Shown here: positions 1 through 9,614 of the stretch, piece after piece | Layout: each line of letters starts with the position of its first letter | How positions within the stretch are numbered: the first letter of the stretch is position 1 | Assembly: GCF_000577815.1 (NCBI RefSeq) | Contig: NZ_CBYM010000009.1 | Location: forward strand, 47,019-111,018 | Length of the DNA: 64,000 nt | DNA from: Clostridium saudiense | GTDB lineage: Bacteria > Bacillota > Clostridia > Clostridiales > Clostridiaceae | Direction: 5' to 3' | Program-made: the position numbers and the translations under genes | Notes under the pieces: model-generated | Databases searched by the model: none | The model's input: only the letters and a program-made list of their open reading frames with translations | Told to the model about the DNA's origin: nothing

Positions 1-642
1 GGCAACTGAAGGATATAGTTCATATAATTCAGTAATAGTCCTCTTAAGTTCTTCACCATTATTTACTTCTGGTATAAGAACTATTTGACAATGCATTTCA
101 ATTCCAGCCTCTGCTAGTCTTTTTATTCTATCATAAACAGATCCTGCAAATCTATTCCCAAGCATTTTTACTCTTAGTTCTGGATTTGTTGTATGCACTG
201 AAATATTTATAGGGCTTATTCTATATTTAATAATTCTATCTATATCTTCCTCTTTCATATTAGTTAAAGTAACAAAGTTACCTTGAAGGAAAGAAAGACG
301 CGAATCATCATCTTTAAAATATAAGCTTTCTCTCATACCTTTAGGATTTTGATCTATAAAGCAAAACATACATTTATTACTGCATCTTTTTGCCTTATCC
401 ATAATACCGCCACCAAATTCTAGACCTAATTCTTCGCCATAGTCTTTTTCTATTTCGTAATCCCAGATCTCTCCATTTGGTTTTTGTATTTCTAAAACTA
501 TTTCTTCATCGTTCGTTAAAAACCTGTAGTCTATAATATCAACTATCTTTTCTCCATTTACTGATAATAAAATATCATTTTCCTCAATGCCGACTTCTTC
601 AGCAATACTATCAGGCATTACACTTGTTATTACATTTTTCAT
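1..642 (-). CDS. DUF512 family radical SAM protein, N-terminal part (runs off window)
   Basis: The reading frame is open from an ATG at 642 to the window edge, giving the first 214 residues. It opens with a PDZ-like segment (about residues 1-55), then a radical-SAM-like cysteine cluster CSNKCMFC at about residues 88-95, followed by a TIM-barrel-like region. This order (PDZ, radical SAM, DUF512) is that of the conserved clostridial DUF512 family, often found beside the GTPase gene der. Its substrate is not known. An AGGAG ribosome site lies 8 bases before the ATG. The C-terminal DUF512 domain must lie outside the window, so the family call rests on the N-terminal layout. Confidence 0.8.
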   Translation of the reverse strand, partial: MKNVITSVMPDSIAEEVGIEENDILLSVNGEKIVDIIDYRFLTNDEEIVLEIQKPNGEIWDYEIEKDYGEELGLEFGGGIMDKAKRCSNKCMFCFIDQNPKGMRESLYFKDDDSRLSFLQGNFVTLTNMKEEDIDRIIKYRISPINISVHTTNPELRVKMLGNRFAGSVYDRIKRLAEAGIEMHCQIVLIPEVNNGEELKRTITELYELYPSVA

Positions 643-713
643 AATGTCCACTCCTATAATTACCTACCATCTCTATGATATATTAACCTAATATTTTTAT
701 TTTTGTCAACTAA

Positions 714-746
714 CAAAAAAAGAATATAGGTTTCCCCCATATTCTT
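714..746 (-). terminator. Intrinsic terminator after phoU
   Basis: On the minus strand an AAGAATATGGG / CCTATATTCTT hairpin is followed by seven T residues. It lies just downstream of phoU and ends the pst operon before the DUF512 gene. Confidence 0.85.
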
Positions 747-751
747 TATTA

Positions 752-1408
752 TTACTCATTTAAGTCTACATAATCACCTTTTGACGAAAAAATTATCCAT
801 TCACAAATATTTGTAACATGGTCTCCAACTCTCTCTAGGTACTTAGATGCAAATAACATTTGTGCTCCTTTATTTATGATTGATTCATCTTTTGCCATCT
901 TCTTTAGCATATCATTGAATAATCCACGATATAAAATATCAACTTCATCATCCATTTTGCAAATTTCATAAGCAGCTTCTACATCATTTGCAACAAATGC
1001 TTCTATTGATTTTTTAATCATTTTTCTTAAAATATCAACCATTTGCCAAATTGGTTCGCATTCTTCACCTAGTACATCAAGTTCTACTCTTTGAGCTATT
1101 TTACAAATATCAACTGCATAATCAGCCATTCTTTCTAAATCTGTAACTATCTTTGAAGTAGTAAATATCTTTCTTAAATCAGTTGCTACAGGAGATTCCA
1201 TAGCCATAAGCTTTAAGCATTGCTCTTCAATTTTTCTATTTAATTCATCAACCTTATCATCATTATCCATTACTTGCTTTGCAAGGACCATATCTTTATT
1301 TTTAAAAGCTTCTATACTATTATATATTTGCTTTTCTACTAAACTTCCCATTTCAGCAAGCTCAGACTTTAGAAGTTTCATTCTTTTATCTAAAAGATTT
1401 CTTGTCAT
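752..1408 (-). CDS. phoU: Phosphate transport system regulatory protein PhoU
   Basis: PhoU links the Pst phosphate importer to the PhoR kinase and dampens the phosphate-starvation response when phosphate is plentiful. The 218-residue protein has the family length and two similar three-helix PhoU repeats (about residues 10-100 and 115-205). Each carries the acidic metal-binding pattern, with DLRKIFTTSKIVTDLERMADYA in parts at about 78-98 and a matching segment ending in YLERVGDHVTNI near the C terminus. It is the last gene of pstSCAB-phoU, 96 bases after pstB, and is followed by a terminator. A GGGAG site precedes the ATG. Confidence 0.95.
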   Translation of the reverse strand: MTRNLLDKRMKLLKSELAEMGSLVEKQIYNSIEAFKNKDMVLAKQVMDNDDKVDELNRKIEEQCLKLMAMESPVATDLRKIFTTSKIVTDLERMADYAVDICKIAQRVELDVLGEECEPIWQMVDILRKMIKKSIEAFVANDVEAAYEICKMDDEVDILYRGLFNDMLKKMAKDESIINKGAQMLFASKYLERVGDHVTNICEWIIFSSKGDYVDLNE

Positions 1409-1504
1409 TATCTCACTCCCTACTCACTTAATTGCATTGAAATCATATTTATATTTAAATTTTAATATATACTTAGCAATACTTAACTTTATCCAATTTA
1501 AATT

Positions 1505-2269
1505 TTATCCGAATCTTCCTGTGATATAATCCTCTGTTCTCTTATCCTTTGGTCTGTAGAATATATCTTCTGTCTTACCATATTCAATTACTTCACCTGA
1601 TAAGAAAAATGCAGTTTTATCAGCAATTCTTCCTGCTTGTTGCATATTATGAGTAACAATTACTACAGTATATTGTTTTTTTAATTGATCCATAAGTTCT
1701 TCCATTTTATTAGTTGAAATAGGATCTAATGCTGATGTAGGCTCATCCATTAATATTATTTCTGGTGAAACCGCTATAGTCCTAGCAATACATAATCTTT
1801 GTTGTTGCCCACCAGAAAGGCCTAAAGCAGATTTTTTTAATCTATCTTTAACTTCATCAAAAAGAGCTGCACCTCTTAAACTTGTTTCTACTATTTCATC
1901 TAATTTCTTTTTATCTTTAATTCCATGGATTCTTGGACCATAAGCTATATTATCATAAATAGACATAGGAAATGGATTTGGCTTTTGGAATACCATACCA
2001 ACCTTTTTTCTTAAATCTATTTCATCATATTCCTTATATATATCTTTTCCATCAATTAATATTTGACCGTTAATCTTTACACCTTCAATTAAATCATTCA
2101 TTCTATTTAAAGTTCTTAAAAATGTTGATTTACCACATCCTGAAGGACCTATTAATGCTGTAACCTTTTTCGATTCTATATCTAAATTTATATTTTTTAA
2201 TGCTTTATTATCACCATAAAACAGTTCTAAATTTTTAACCTGAATCTCAGGCTTAATTATATTTGACAT
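1505..2269 (-). CDS. pstB: Phosphate ABC transporter ATP-binding protein PstB
   Basis: This is the ATPase that powers high-affinity phosphate import through PstA and PstC. Visible motifs are Walker [10 protein letters not shown] (41-49), the Q-loop in [10 protein letters not shown] (about 92-101), the signature LSGGQQQR (151-158) and Walker [13 protein letters not shown] (171-182). The FQKPNPFP form of the Q-loop is characteristic of PstB. At 254 residues it is full length. It lies between pstA and phoU in the operon, with GAGGTG before the ATG. Confidence 0.97.
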   Translation of the reverse strand: MSNIIKPEIQVKNLELFYGDNKALKNINLDIESKKVTALIGPSGCGKSTFLRTLNRMNDLIEGVKINGQILIDGKDIYKEYDEIDLRKKVGMVFQKPNPFPMSIYDNIAYGPRIHGIKDKKKLDEIVETSLRGAALFDEVKDRLKKSALGLSGGQQQRLCIARTIAVSPEIILMDEPTSALDPISTNKMEELMDQLKKQYTVVIVTHNMQQAGRIADKTAFFLSGEVIEYGKTEDIFYRPKDKRTEDYITGRFG

Positions 2270-2365
2270 ATTTACACCTCAAAATCTTATGATTTTCTTT
2301 CATTAAAATAGTTTCATATCATAATTAAAAACTATTCATTACTTCACTATACTTAAAATTAAATA

Positions 2366-3190
2366 TTAATAATTTGCTTTATTAAATTTCTTGCTAACAA
2401 ACTTAGCTAAAAGATTTAAAATAAAAATCATTACAATTAAAACTATTCCAGCAGCAGCTGCTGATGCAATATCACCTTTTTCCTTAGTTTCAAGGAATGC
2501 ATGAACTGTTAAAGTTCTACCACTTGACATTATACTTGTAGGTATTTTATAAACTGTACCTGCTGTTAAGAAAAGTGCTGCTGATTCTCCAATTACACGC
2601 CCCATTGATAGTATTACCCCTGAAAGAATACCTGGGATTGCACTTGGAAGTATAACTTTGTATAAAGTTTGAAATCTTGTTGCTCCAAGTCCAAGTGATG
2701 CTTCCCTATATGATGGAGGAACTACCTTTAAAGCTTCTTCTGTTGTACGAATAATTACTGGTAAAATTATTATTGCAAGAGTTAAAGATCCTGCTATAAG
2801 CGAATACCCAAACTTTAATGTTGTTACAAAAAATGCTGCACCAAATAATCCATATACGATTGACGGTATACCTGCAAGAGCTTCAGTTGAATATCTAATT
2901 ATTCTAACTAATCTTCCTTGCTTAGCATATTCTTGTAAATAAACTGCTGCTAATACACCTATTGGTGTAGCAATAACTAATGATAATCCAATAGTATATA
3001 AAGTTGAAATTATAAATGGTTTAATTCCACCACCACCTGATGGTTTATATTCACCAAATAAATAATTAAAGTTTATAAGTTTATATCCTTTTAAAAATAT
3101 AAATCCTATTATAAATACTAAAATCCCAACAGTTATTAATGCTGATAAATATAATAATATCTTTAAGATATTTTCTTTAAATTTTCTCAT
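2366..3190 (-). CDS. pstA: Phosphate ABC transporter permease PstA
   Basis: This inner-membrane permease forms the phosphate channel with PstC. The 274-residue protein has about six hydrophobic helices, and the coupling loop around residues 165-185 (YREASLGLGATRFQTLYKV) carries the EAA-type motif that contacts the ATPase. The GGGGIKPFI segment after the first helix is typical of PstA. It starts 2 bases after the pstC stop, which implies translational coupling. Confidence 0.96.
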   Translation of the reverse strand: MRKFKENILKILLYLSALITVGILVFIIGFIFLKGYKLINFNYLFGEYKPSGGGGIKPFIISTLYTIGLSLVIATPIGVLAAVYLQEYAKQGRLVRIIRYSTEALAGIPSIVYGLFGAAFFVTTLKFGYSLIAGSLTLAIIILPVIIRTTEEALKVVPPSYREASLGLGATRFQTLYKVILPSAIPGILSGVILSMGRVIGESAALFLTAGTVYKIPTSIMSSGRTLTVHAFLETKEKGDIASAAAAGIVLIVMIFILNLLAKFVSKKFNKANY

Positions 3191-3192
3191 TT

Positions 3193-4086
3193 TTACTTAC
3201 CTTCCTTATTAGAAAGTTTAGAAATAACTAAATTTAATATTAATATGAATGCAAATAATACAACACCTGTAGCAAATAATAACTCTTGGTGTGATTGAGT
3301 TGCATATCCCATTTCTAAAGCTATATTACTTGTAAGAGGTCTAACCTTATCAAAAATAGATGTAGGTATTTGAACTGAATTTCCTCCAACTAATATAATA
3401 GCCATTGTTTCCCCAATTGCTCTACCGCAACCTAAAACTATTGCTGCAAGTATACCTGACTTTGCTGCAGGTACAACAACTTTGAATGTTGTTTCTATAT
3501 GTGAAGCTCCAAGCGCAAGAGATCCTTCTTTATAACTTTTTGGAACAGCCTTTATTGCAGTAGTAGAAACTGAAATTATTGTTGGAAGCATCATAACTGC
3601 TAAAACTATAATTACTGCTAATAAACTTTGTCCTTGTGGTAAATTAAAGGTATTCTGTATCCATGGAACAATTACTGCCAAACCAAATAATCCGTATAAT
3701 ACAGATGGAATTCCAGCTAAAAGTTCAACTGCCGGAATAATAATTTTTGATACACCTTTTGGTGCTACTTCTGAAATAAATATTGCTGTTAACAAGCCTA
3801 TTGGCACTCCTATTATTAAAGCCCCTATCGTACCATAAATAGATGCAATTATCATTGGTAATATACCATACTTTTGATTTTCTGATGTTGGATACCATTC
3901 AGTACCAAAAATAAATTGAATAAATGATTTACCTTCTGCAAAAAATGGTCTTAATCCTTTATAAAATACAAATCCTATTATTAAAACTAAACTTACAACC
4001 GCTATAAGTGCACATATTAAAAATATTGCTCTTGTAACTTTATCTACGATGTATTTACTTTTATTTTTTTTATTTTCCTCTACCAT
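3193..4086 (-). CDS. pstC: Phosphate ABC transporter permease PstC
   Basis: This is the second channel subunit of the phosphate importer. The 297-residue protein has a short charged N terminus, about six membrane helices and an EAA-type loop (SYKEGSLALGASHIETTFKV, about 183-202). The segments GLRPFFAEGKSF and GTEWYPT near the N terminus are family hallmarks. It follows pstS after a hairpin that may reduce its expression relative to the binding protein. GGAGGA precedes the ATG. Confidence 0.96.
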   Translation of the reverse strand: MVEENKKNKSKYIVDKVTRAIFLICALIAVVSLVLIIGFVFYKGLRPFFAEGKSFIQFIFGTEWYPTSENQKYGILPMIIASIYGTIGALIIGVPIGLLTAIFISEVAPKGVSKIIIPAVELLAGIPSVLYGLFGLAVIVPWIQNTFNLPQGQSLLAVIIVLAVMMLPTIISVSTTAIKAVPKSYKEGSLALGASHIETTFKVVVPAAKSGILAAIVLGCGRAIGETMAIILVGGNSVQIPTSIFDKVRPLTSNIALEMGYATQSHQELLFATGVVLFAFILILNLVISKLSNKEGK

Positions 4087-4129
4087 TTTAGTCCTCCTAA
4101 TGGTAATAACACACTAATATTGATTCATG

Positions 4130-4166
4130 TTGTAAAAACACCTCTTCATGAGAGGCATTTTTACAA
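4130..4166 (-). terminator. Hairpin between pstS and pstC, probable partial terminator
   Basis: TTGTAAAAA pairs with TTTTTACAA across an inner GCCTCT / AGAGGTG stem, and the T-rich 3' arm follows the GC stem. No separate promoter is evident before pstC. The likely role is partial termination or mRNA end protection, so that more PstS than permease is made. That stoichiometric role is an inference. Confidence 0.7.
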
Positions 4167-4176
4167 TATATTTTTG

Positions 4177-5025
4177 TTATTCTATAGTTATTAATTTGTT
4201 ATCTTTTACTATTTGTTGACCTTCTGAACTTAATACAAAGTCAATTAATTTTTGTCCTTCGTCAGTTAAAGTATCTTTTGAAGTTACTAATAAGAACGGT
4301 CTAGAAATTTTATAATCTCCAGCTTTAACATTTTCAGCTGTTGGCTCAACATCATTAACACTTAAAGCTGAAACTGTATCATCAATATATTCAAAAGAAG
4401 CAAATCCAATTGCATTTTTATTTCCAGCTACTGTAGTTTTAACAGCTCCGCTACCATCTGAGATTGATGCATCTTTTGTTAATTCTTCTGATTCATATCC
4501 AACAATTTCTTGGAATGCATCTCTAGTTCCTGAACCTTCTTCTCTTGAAACAACTACGATTGGTGCATCTTCTCCCCCTAAGTCTTTCCAATTTGTTATT
4601 TCACCAGTATATATCTTTTTAACATCTTCTAAAGATATGTTTTTAACAGTATTATTTGGATTTACTAATAAAGCAATTCCATCATATGCTATAGTAGTTC
4701 CCTCTACTGAACCTTTTTCTTCATCCTTTAATTCTCTTGAAGACATTCCAATTTCTGAAACTCCTCCAATAACATCTTTAATTCCTGCTCCAGAACCATT
4801 TTGTTGTATTTCTAATGTAACATTACTATTTTCTTCTTCATAAATTTCTTGAACTTTTTCCATTAATGGACCTACTGAAGTTGAACCTGAAATTGAAATA
4901 GTTACTGCTCCAGAACCAGCTTTATCTCCTTCTGCTGATTCATTAGATCCACATCCTACAAATGTAGCTCCAACCATAGTAACTAATAATGCCCCTACCA
5001 TTAATTTCAATTTTTTACTTCTCAT
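4177..5025 (-). CDS. pstS: Phosphate ABC transporter substrate-binding lipoprotein PstS
   Basis: PstS captures inorganic phosphate outside the membrane and passes it to PstCA. I start it at the ATG at 5025 because GTGGAGGAA lies just upstream, and the longer frame to 5064 would add 13 residues that include this ribosome site. The 282-residue product has a lipoprotein signal with the modified Cys at about residue 25 (FVGCGS). Phosphate-binding loops are seen in ISGSTSVGPL, QNGSGAG and SREEGSGTRDAF. It is the first gene of the pst operon, downstream of PhoP-box-like repeats. Confidence 0.96.
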   Translation of the reverse strand: MRSKKLKLMVGALLVTMVGATFVGCGSNESAEGDKAGSGAVTISISGSTSVGPLMEKVQEIYEEENSNVTLEIQQNGSGAGIKDVIGGVSEIGMSSRELKDEEKGSVEGTTIAYDGIALLVNPNNTVKNISLEDVKKIYTGEITNWKDLGGEDAPIVVVSREEGSGTRDAFQEIVGYESEELTKDASISDGSGAVKTTVAGNKNAIGFASFEYIDDTVSALSVNDVEPTAENVKAGDYKISRPFLLVTSKDTLTDEGQKLIDFVLSSEGQQIVKDNKLITIE

Positions 5026-5110
5026 TTTTATTCCTCCACTTTCATAAATGAATTTTTTATTCATATACCTTACACAAATAATATTATTCCTCTAAAGTTA
5101 AACTAATATT

Positions 5111-5157
5111 ACTAAAATGTTAAATAGGGTTAGAGAAATGTTAAGAGAATGTTAAAC
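5111..5157 (-). promoter_or_regulatory. PhoP-box-like direct repeats upstream of pstS
   Basis: On the minus strand TTAACA-like hexamers recur four times with about one helical turn between them. The GTTA cores on the plus strand start at 5119, 5129, 5140 and 5151, giving spacings of 10, 11 and 11. Tandem TTAACA-type repeats at this spacing are the known binding pattern of PhoP in Firmicutes. The site precedes pstS, and phoP-phoR are the next genes upstream. Confidence 0.7.
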
Positions 5158-5187
5158 TGGTATATTTTTGTCTTATTCTGTAATAAT

Positions 5188-5243
5188 AAAAAAATAAAGA
5201 TAAGCAGGAAATATAAAAATATTTCACTACATTATCTTTATTT
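5188..5243 (-). terminator. Terminator after phoR
   Basis: AAATAAAGATAA pairs with TTATCTTTATTT on the minus strand, with an inner GAAATAT / ATATTTC stem and then a run of seven T residues. It separates phoPR from the pst promoter. Confidence 0.75.
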
Positions 5244-5268
5244 GCATTTTTATTATTTTTTATAATAA

Positions 5269-6948
5269 TTATTTTTTAATTTTAACAGTAAATGTACTTC
5301 CTACTCCAAGTTCTGATTCTACACTTATATCTCCATTAAACAATTTTACAATATGCTTAACTATAGCTAATCCAAGCCCAGTTCCCCTTGTAGACCTAGA
5401 TTTATCCACTCTATAAAATCTTTCAAATATTCTTGGAATATCATTTTTAGGAATTCCTATACCATTATCACTGACCTTAAATATAAAATATTCACCCTCT
5501 AAAGTTAAATTAATTTTAACAATTGCCCCATCATTAGAATATTTTATTGAATTTTCAATTAAGTTAAGTGCTAACTGATGAAATTTATCTTTACTACCTA
5601 TGATTTTATTATTAAATTCATCTTTATACTCAATAGATATATTTTTCTTTAAGGCTTGACTTTTTACTATTTCTAAAACATTTTCAACCACTTCTCCTGG
5701 TTTAAAACATTCATGATCCATTTTATGAAGATTTTCTATGTTAGATAACACTAAAATATCATTTATTAAATTAGTTAATCTTTCCGATTCCTTATCAATA
5801 ATATCTAAAAACTTATTTTTAGTTTCATTATCCTCTACATATCTTAACGTTTCTGAAAATCCCTTTATTGAAGTTAATGGAGTTTTTAATTCATGTGAAA
5901 CATTTGCTACAAATTCACTTCTCATGTTTTCTAATCTTTTAATATCAGTAATATCAAGTACAGAAATTACAACTCCCATTGTATTTTTTGAACCACTAAT
6001 AATTGGCGCCTTTTTAACCCTTAACTCTCTTTCCACTGGATGAAATAATTTAATTTCTCTTGCACCTATTTCAGGCATTTCTCTAATAAAGTTTATTAAA
6101 TCATAATCTATAATACAATCTGATAAATTTTTTCCTATAATATCTTCCTTTAGAGCAAATAACTTTTTAGAATATGGATTTATCAAAATTATTTTTTCAT
6201 TATTATCAATAGCAATTACGCCACTTTCCATACTTTCTAAAATAGCTTCAAGTTTATTTTGTTTATCTAAAGAATCCTTTATTTTTATTTCAAGCTGATC
6301 TGCCATATTGTTAAAAGTTTGTGCTAAAAACCCAATTTCATCATAATTATAAACAATTGCTCTTTTATTTAAATTTCCATTTGCTATTTTCGTTGTAACT
6401 TTTTCAAGTTCTTTAATAGGGTATACTATTATTCTTACAAGTTTTATTGCAAATATTAAAGATAATATAAACACAGCAATTACTATTGCAATATAATACT
6501 TTAAAGCTCCTGATGTAAATACCTTAATTGCACTTATTGACACTGAACTTCTTAGTACCGTATTGTCATCAATTTTAGTTGCATAATAAACAAGATTAGT
6601 TCCTAAACTCTCACTATATCTCACACTACTGCCAGTCCCATTTTCAAAAGCATCTATAATTTCTTGCCTATTATTATGATTATCAAGGCCACTAACTTCA
6701 TTATCAAACGTTACATCACCATCTTTATTTATAACAGTAAAACGCACTAAATTTCCTTTAAATTTATATAAAGATAAATCTACCTCACTAAAAGTTTCTT
6801 CCTTTGCTAAAATCGAATTATATAGTGCTAGAGTTTCTTTTGCATCATTTATTGTACTAATATTAACTAATGCTATAAACGAGCTAGTTACAATTATTAA
6901 AGCAAAAATTACAGTAATAATTACTGATGTTATAATTCTTTTTTTCAT
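5269..6948 (-). CDS. phoR: Phosphate-regulon sensor histidine kinase PhoR
   Basis: This membrane sensor kinase is expected to phosphorylate the PhoP-type regulator encoded just upstream. The 559-residue order is: TM1 (about 9-29), an extracytoplasmic sensor region (30-150), TM2 (about 152-172), HAMP (172-225), PAS (about 230-335), HisKA with the phosphoacceptor His in NVSHELKTPLTS (about 350), and HATPase with N-box LNLIENSIKYS, G1 VSDNGIGIP and G2 GTGLGLAIVK. Its ATG is 3 bases after the phoP stop. The phosphate role is assigned from the adjacent pst operon and its PhoP-like boxes. Confidence 0.9.
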   Translation of the reverse strand: MKKRIITSVIITVIFALIIVTSSFIALVNISTINDAKETLALYNSILAKEETFSEVDLSLYKFKGNLVRFTVINKDGDVTFDNEVSGLDNHNNRQEIIDAFENGTGSSVRYSESLGTNLVYYATKIDDNTVLRSSVSISAIKVFTSGALKYYIAIVIAVFILSLIFAIKLVRIIVYPIKELEKVTTKIANGNLNKRAIVYNYDEIGFLAQTFNNMADQLEIKIKDSLDKQNKLEAILESMESGVIAIDNNEKIILINPYSKKLFALKEDIIGKNLSDCIIDYDLINFIREMPEIGAREIKLFHPVERELRVKKAPIISGSKNTMGVVISVLDITDIKRLENMRSEFVANVSHELKTPLTSIKGFSETLRYVEDNETKNKFLDIIDKESERLTNLINDILVLSNIENLHKMDHECFKPGEVVENVLEIVKSQALKKNISIEYKDEFNNKIIGSKDKFHQLALNLIENSIKYSNDGAIVKINLTLEGEYFIFKVSDNGIGIPKNDIPRIFERFYRVDKSRSTRGTGLGLAIVKHIVKLFNGDISVESELGVGSTFTVKIKK

Positions 6949-6951
6949 GTT

Positions 6952-7650
6952 TTAACAATTGGGATTAAATCTATATCCCACTCCTCTTATAGTTTCGATT
7001 AGCTTAGGATTTTTATCATCCTCTTCAACTTTTTTTCTTAAATATCTTATATGAACATCTACTGTTCTCGTTTCTCCTATGTATTCATATCCCCATATCT
7101 TATCAAGTAAGGTATCTCTAGTTAGTATTTTTCCTTTATTCCTAATTAAAATTTCAAGAAGTTCAAATTCTTTAAGTGTTAAATCAAGTTTTTTATCTTT
7201 AACATGTATTTCTCTTTTTTCAAAATCAGCTTTTAGATTTCCAAATACCAAAACACTACTTTCTGGTTCAACCACTGAAAATCTTCTTAACACAGCTTTT
7301 ACCCTTGCAAGCAATTCTCTTACAGAAAATGGTTTAGTGATATAATCATCTGCACCTAATTCTAATCCTAATATTTTATCAAGTTCCTCACTTTTAGCAG
7401 TAAGCATTATTATTGGAATATTTCTTATTTCACTATTACTTCTAACTTCCCTGCAAACATCATATCCATCTTTACCAGGAATCATTAAATCTAATAAAAT
7501 TAACTTTGGCTTTTCTTCAATTGCTAGCCTTACTGCATCAATTCCATTATTAGCTTTAATTACTTTATATCCATTATTAGTTAAATTAAAGCTTATAAGT
7601 TCTAAAATATGTTCTTCATCATCTACCACTAATATTTTTTCATTTGCCAT
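6952..7650 (-). CDS. phoP: OmpR-family response regulator PhoP
   Basis: This DNA-binding regulator has a receiver domain (1-120) with the acidic pair D10-D11, phosphoacceptor D54 in LLDLMIPG and the conserved Lys in ITKPFS. A winged-helix output domain follows (about 130-228), ending in RTVDVHIRYLRKKVE and IRGVGYRF. The 232-residue length is normal. It is coupled to phoR downstream and lies 19 bases after pgeF, so the three may share a transcript. Its likely targets are the repeats before pstS. Confidence 0.92.
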   Translation of the reverse strand: MANEKILVVDDEEHILELISFNLTNNGYKVIKANNGIDAVRLAIEEKPKLILLDLMIPGKDGYDVCREVRSNSEIRNIPIIMLTAKSEELDKILGLELGADDYITKPFSVRELLARVKAVLRRFSVVEPESSVLVFGNLKADFEKREIHVKDKKLDLTLKEFELLEILIRNKGKILTRDTLLDKIWGYEYIGETRTVDVHIRYLRKKVEEDDKNPKLIETIRGVGYRFNPNC

Positions 7651-7669
7651 TTTCTATCACCCCAAAATT

Positions 7670-8410
7670 TTATTTAATATAAATAAATGAAAATAACCTT
7701 CCGTAAGTACCATTACTAGCTCTATAAGAAAATAATTTACTTTCTTTTTCACAATGTGTACAAAGTTTTAATGAATATATATTTTCATCTTTTAATCCAA
7801 TAGTTTTTAAATCACTTTCTATACAAAGCTCCATGCTTAAATTTCTTCCATTAAAAAGATTTTCTTCAGGAATCATATTAAATTTTTCAATAAATTTTTC
7901 TTTTAGTTCTTCAGATACTTCATAGCAGCATTGTCTTATATGTGGTCCAATATATGCTCTTATATCTTCAACATTTGAACCATATTCTTTAATCATTTTT
8001 TCTACAGCCTTCTTGCTTATGTCATTAAAGGTTCCCTTCCAACCACTATGAACAGCCCCAACTACACACTTTACTTCATCCACTAATAGTACTGGTACAC
8101 AATCAGCTGTAAATGCACCAACTATAACAGACTTTTCATTTGTTATTATTCCATCGCCTTCATTTTCAATAAATTCTTCGTCATTACCTTTATAAACAAA
8201 AACCTTGTCACTATGTATTTGTCTAATATACTGCACTTCATTAACATTAAAGTCTTCCTTTAATGATAAAAGGTTATTTATTCCCTCTTCAGTATGTCTG
8301 TTAAAGCTTCTATTCATTTCTGCATTAGAAAATACTAAATTAATCTTTTCACCTTCTAAAACCCAAAAATCTTTAAAAACCTTAAAATCATTAACATTTA
8401 AATAATTCAT
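7670..8410 (-). CDS. pgeF: Peptidoglycan editing factor PgeF / YfiH-family (laccase domain) protein
   Basis: The 246-residue protein belongs to the DUF152/YfiH family. Members have been described as purine nucleoside phosphorylases/adenosine deaminases and, in E. coli, as enzymes that correct L-Ser misincorporation in muropeptides. The zinc-site residues are visible as His in RQIHSDKV, Cys in TADCVPVLL and His in GAVHSGWKG, followed by GPHIRQCCYEV. The ATG at 8410 has GAGGTGGATT upstream. It precedes phoP with a 19-base gap. Which biochemical activity matters here cannot be told from sequence. Confidence 0.88.
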   Translation of the reverse strand: MNYLNVNDFKVFKDFWVLEGEKINLVFSNAEMNRSFNRHTEEGINNLLSLKEDFNVNEVQYIRQIHSDKVFVYKGNDEEFIENEGDGIITNEKSVIVGAFTADCVPVLLVDEVKCVVGAVHSGWKGTFNDISKKAVEKMIKEYGSNVEDIRAYIGPHIRQCCYEVSEELKEKFIEKFNMIPEENLFNGRNLSMELCIESDLKTIGLKDENIYSLKLCTHCEKESKLFSYRASNGTYGRLFSFIYIK

Positions 8411-8617
8411 AATCCACCTCTATATTTCTATATGTGTATTTTAACATTTTAGATATCCATTTACCAATTAATCTATATAACTTTTAACATGATTTTAACT
8501 TTGAAATAACATTCTATGATTTATATTTTTAAATATATAATCATTATTGTATATTAAATCCTTATCTAATCTTAAATAACAAGGTAATTTGCCTTGATTG
8601 ATTGATTTATTATATCT

Positions 8618-8645
8618 ATAAAAAAGACTACCCATAGGTAGCCCA
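8618..8645 (-). terminator. Terminator after nrdR
   Basis: GGGCTACC and GGTAGTC form a hairpin with a TATG loop, followed by six T residues on the minus strand. It lies just downstream of the nrdR stop. Confidence 0.88.
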
Positions 8646-8647
8646 TT

Positions 8648-9106
8648 TTATTTATTATTTGTTCTTAATACATTTATCTCTTCAATAAATGTAGTTATAT
8701 CCTTAAATTCCCTATATACAGATGCAAATCTTACATATGAAACCTCATCAAGATTTTTTAACCTATCCATTACCATTTCACCAATTACACTTGATTCAAC
8801 TTCAGTTAACATATTATTAGAAATATTCTTTTCAATATCTTCTGCTAATTCTTCAATTTGCTTTCTAGATATAGGTCTCTTTTGACATGCAATAATAAGT
8901 CCATTTACTATTTTTTCTCTATTAAAGTTTTCTCTTGTAGAATCTCTTTTAACAACTAAAATCGGAATATCTTCAATTTTTTCATAAGTTGTGTATCTTC
9001 TGCCACAACTACTACATTCCCTTCTTCTTCTTATTGTTGTGTTATCATCAGTTGATCTAGAATCTACAACTTTACTTTCATCATAAAAACAAAAAGGACA
9101 CTTCAA
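8648..9106 (-). CDS. nrdR: Transcriptional repressor NrdR
   Basis: NrdR represses ribonucleotide reductase genes by sensing (d)ATP. A zinc ribbon opens the protein (CPFC, then CSSC about 28 residues later), followed by an ATP-cone domain (about 46-136). I place the start at a TTG at 9106, because this gives the family's conserved MKCPFC N terminus and a 152-residue protein, with AAAGG 10 bases upstream. A GTG at 9115 would add three residues but lies against the ribosome site. It is followed by a strong terminator. Confidence 0.93.
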   Translation of the reverse strand: MKCPFCFYDESKVVDSRSTDDNTTIRRRRECSSCGRRYTTYEKIEDIPILVVKRDSTRENFNREKIVNGLIIACQKRPISRKQIEELAEDIEKNISNNMLTEVESSVIGEMVMDRLKNLDEVSYVRFASVYREFKDITTFIEEINVLRTNNK

Positions 9107-9166
9107 ACAAATCACGCCTTTCCCTTATAGTTATATTTGTATTATACATTTTTTTTGTAATTAATA

Positions 9167-9448
9167 CTATATTTTATTTTCATCTTGATTGATTTCTATA
9201 CCTGTTGCATCTACAATTATTACGTCAACTCCCACTTTAACTATTTTTTCCCATGGTATCTCTATATCATCCTCTTTAGAAAACCAACCTTTATTATTGT
9301 TAGAAGGTAAAAATATTGATACTATTTTATTAGTTTCTAAATCTACTTTAAAATCTCTAATATAACCAAGCTTACTTCCTGTTGATATATCAACTACCTC
9401 CATACTTCTTATAGCATTTACAGAATATAAAATTAAGTCACTCTCCAT
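9167..9448 (-). CDS. YlmC/YmxH-family PRC-barrel sporulation protein
   Basis: This small single-domain PRC-barrel protein of about 93 residues has the family signature of an N-terminal strand (IRSMEVVDISTGSKLGYIRD) and a C-terminal IPWEKIVKVGVDVIIVD segment. YlmC/YmxH proteins are conserved in endospore formers, but their function is unsettled. The start at 9448 is chosen because GGAGGAG lies 7 bases upstream, and the GTG at 9463 sits inside that ribosome site. It lies downstream of sigG, as in other clostridia. Confidence 0.85.
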   Translation of the reverse strand: MESDLILYSVNAIRSMEVVDISTGSKLGYIRDFKVDLETNKIVSIFLPSNNNKGWFSKEDDIEIPWEKIVKVGVDVIIVDATGIEINQDENKI

Positions 9449-9614
9449 AATTATCTCCTCCACCTTAAATATGTATTTTCTTTTACCATATTTATATATA
9501 TGATGTGACCTTTCATTTTATTAAATTATTTATACTTTGTTTATACCTTAAGAAGTATTTAAAATATCAATACTTGTCCACCCCTCATAATCTTAGATTA
9601 TATCATCTTTTTAG

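Noticed and set aside
8578..8596. CAAGG / CCTTG repeat upstream of pgeF that looked like a small hairpin operator
   Set aside because: The arms are only five bases long and no T tract or promoter context supports a role.
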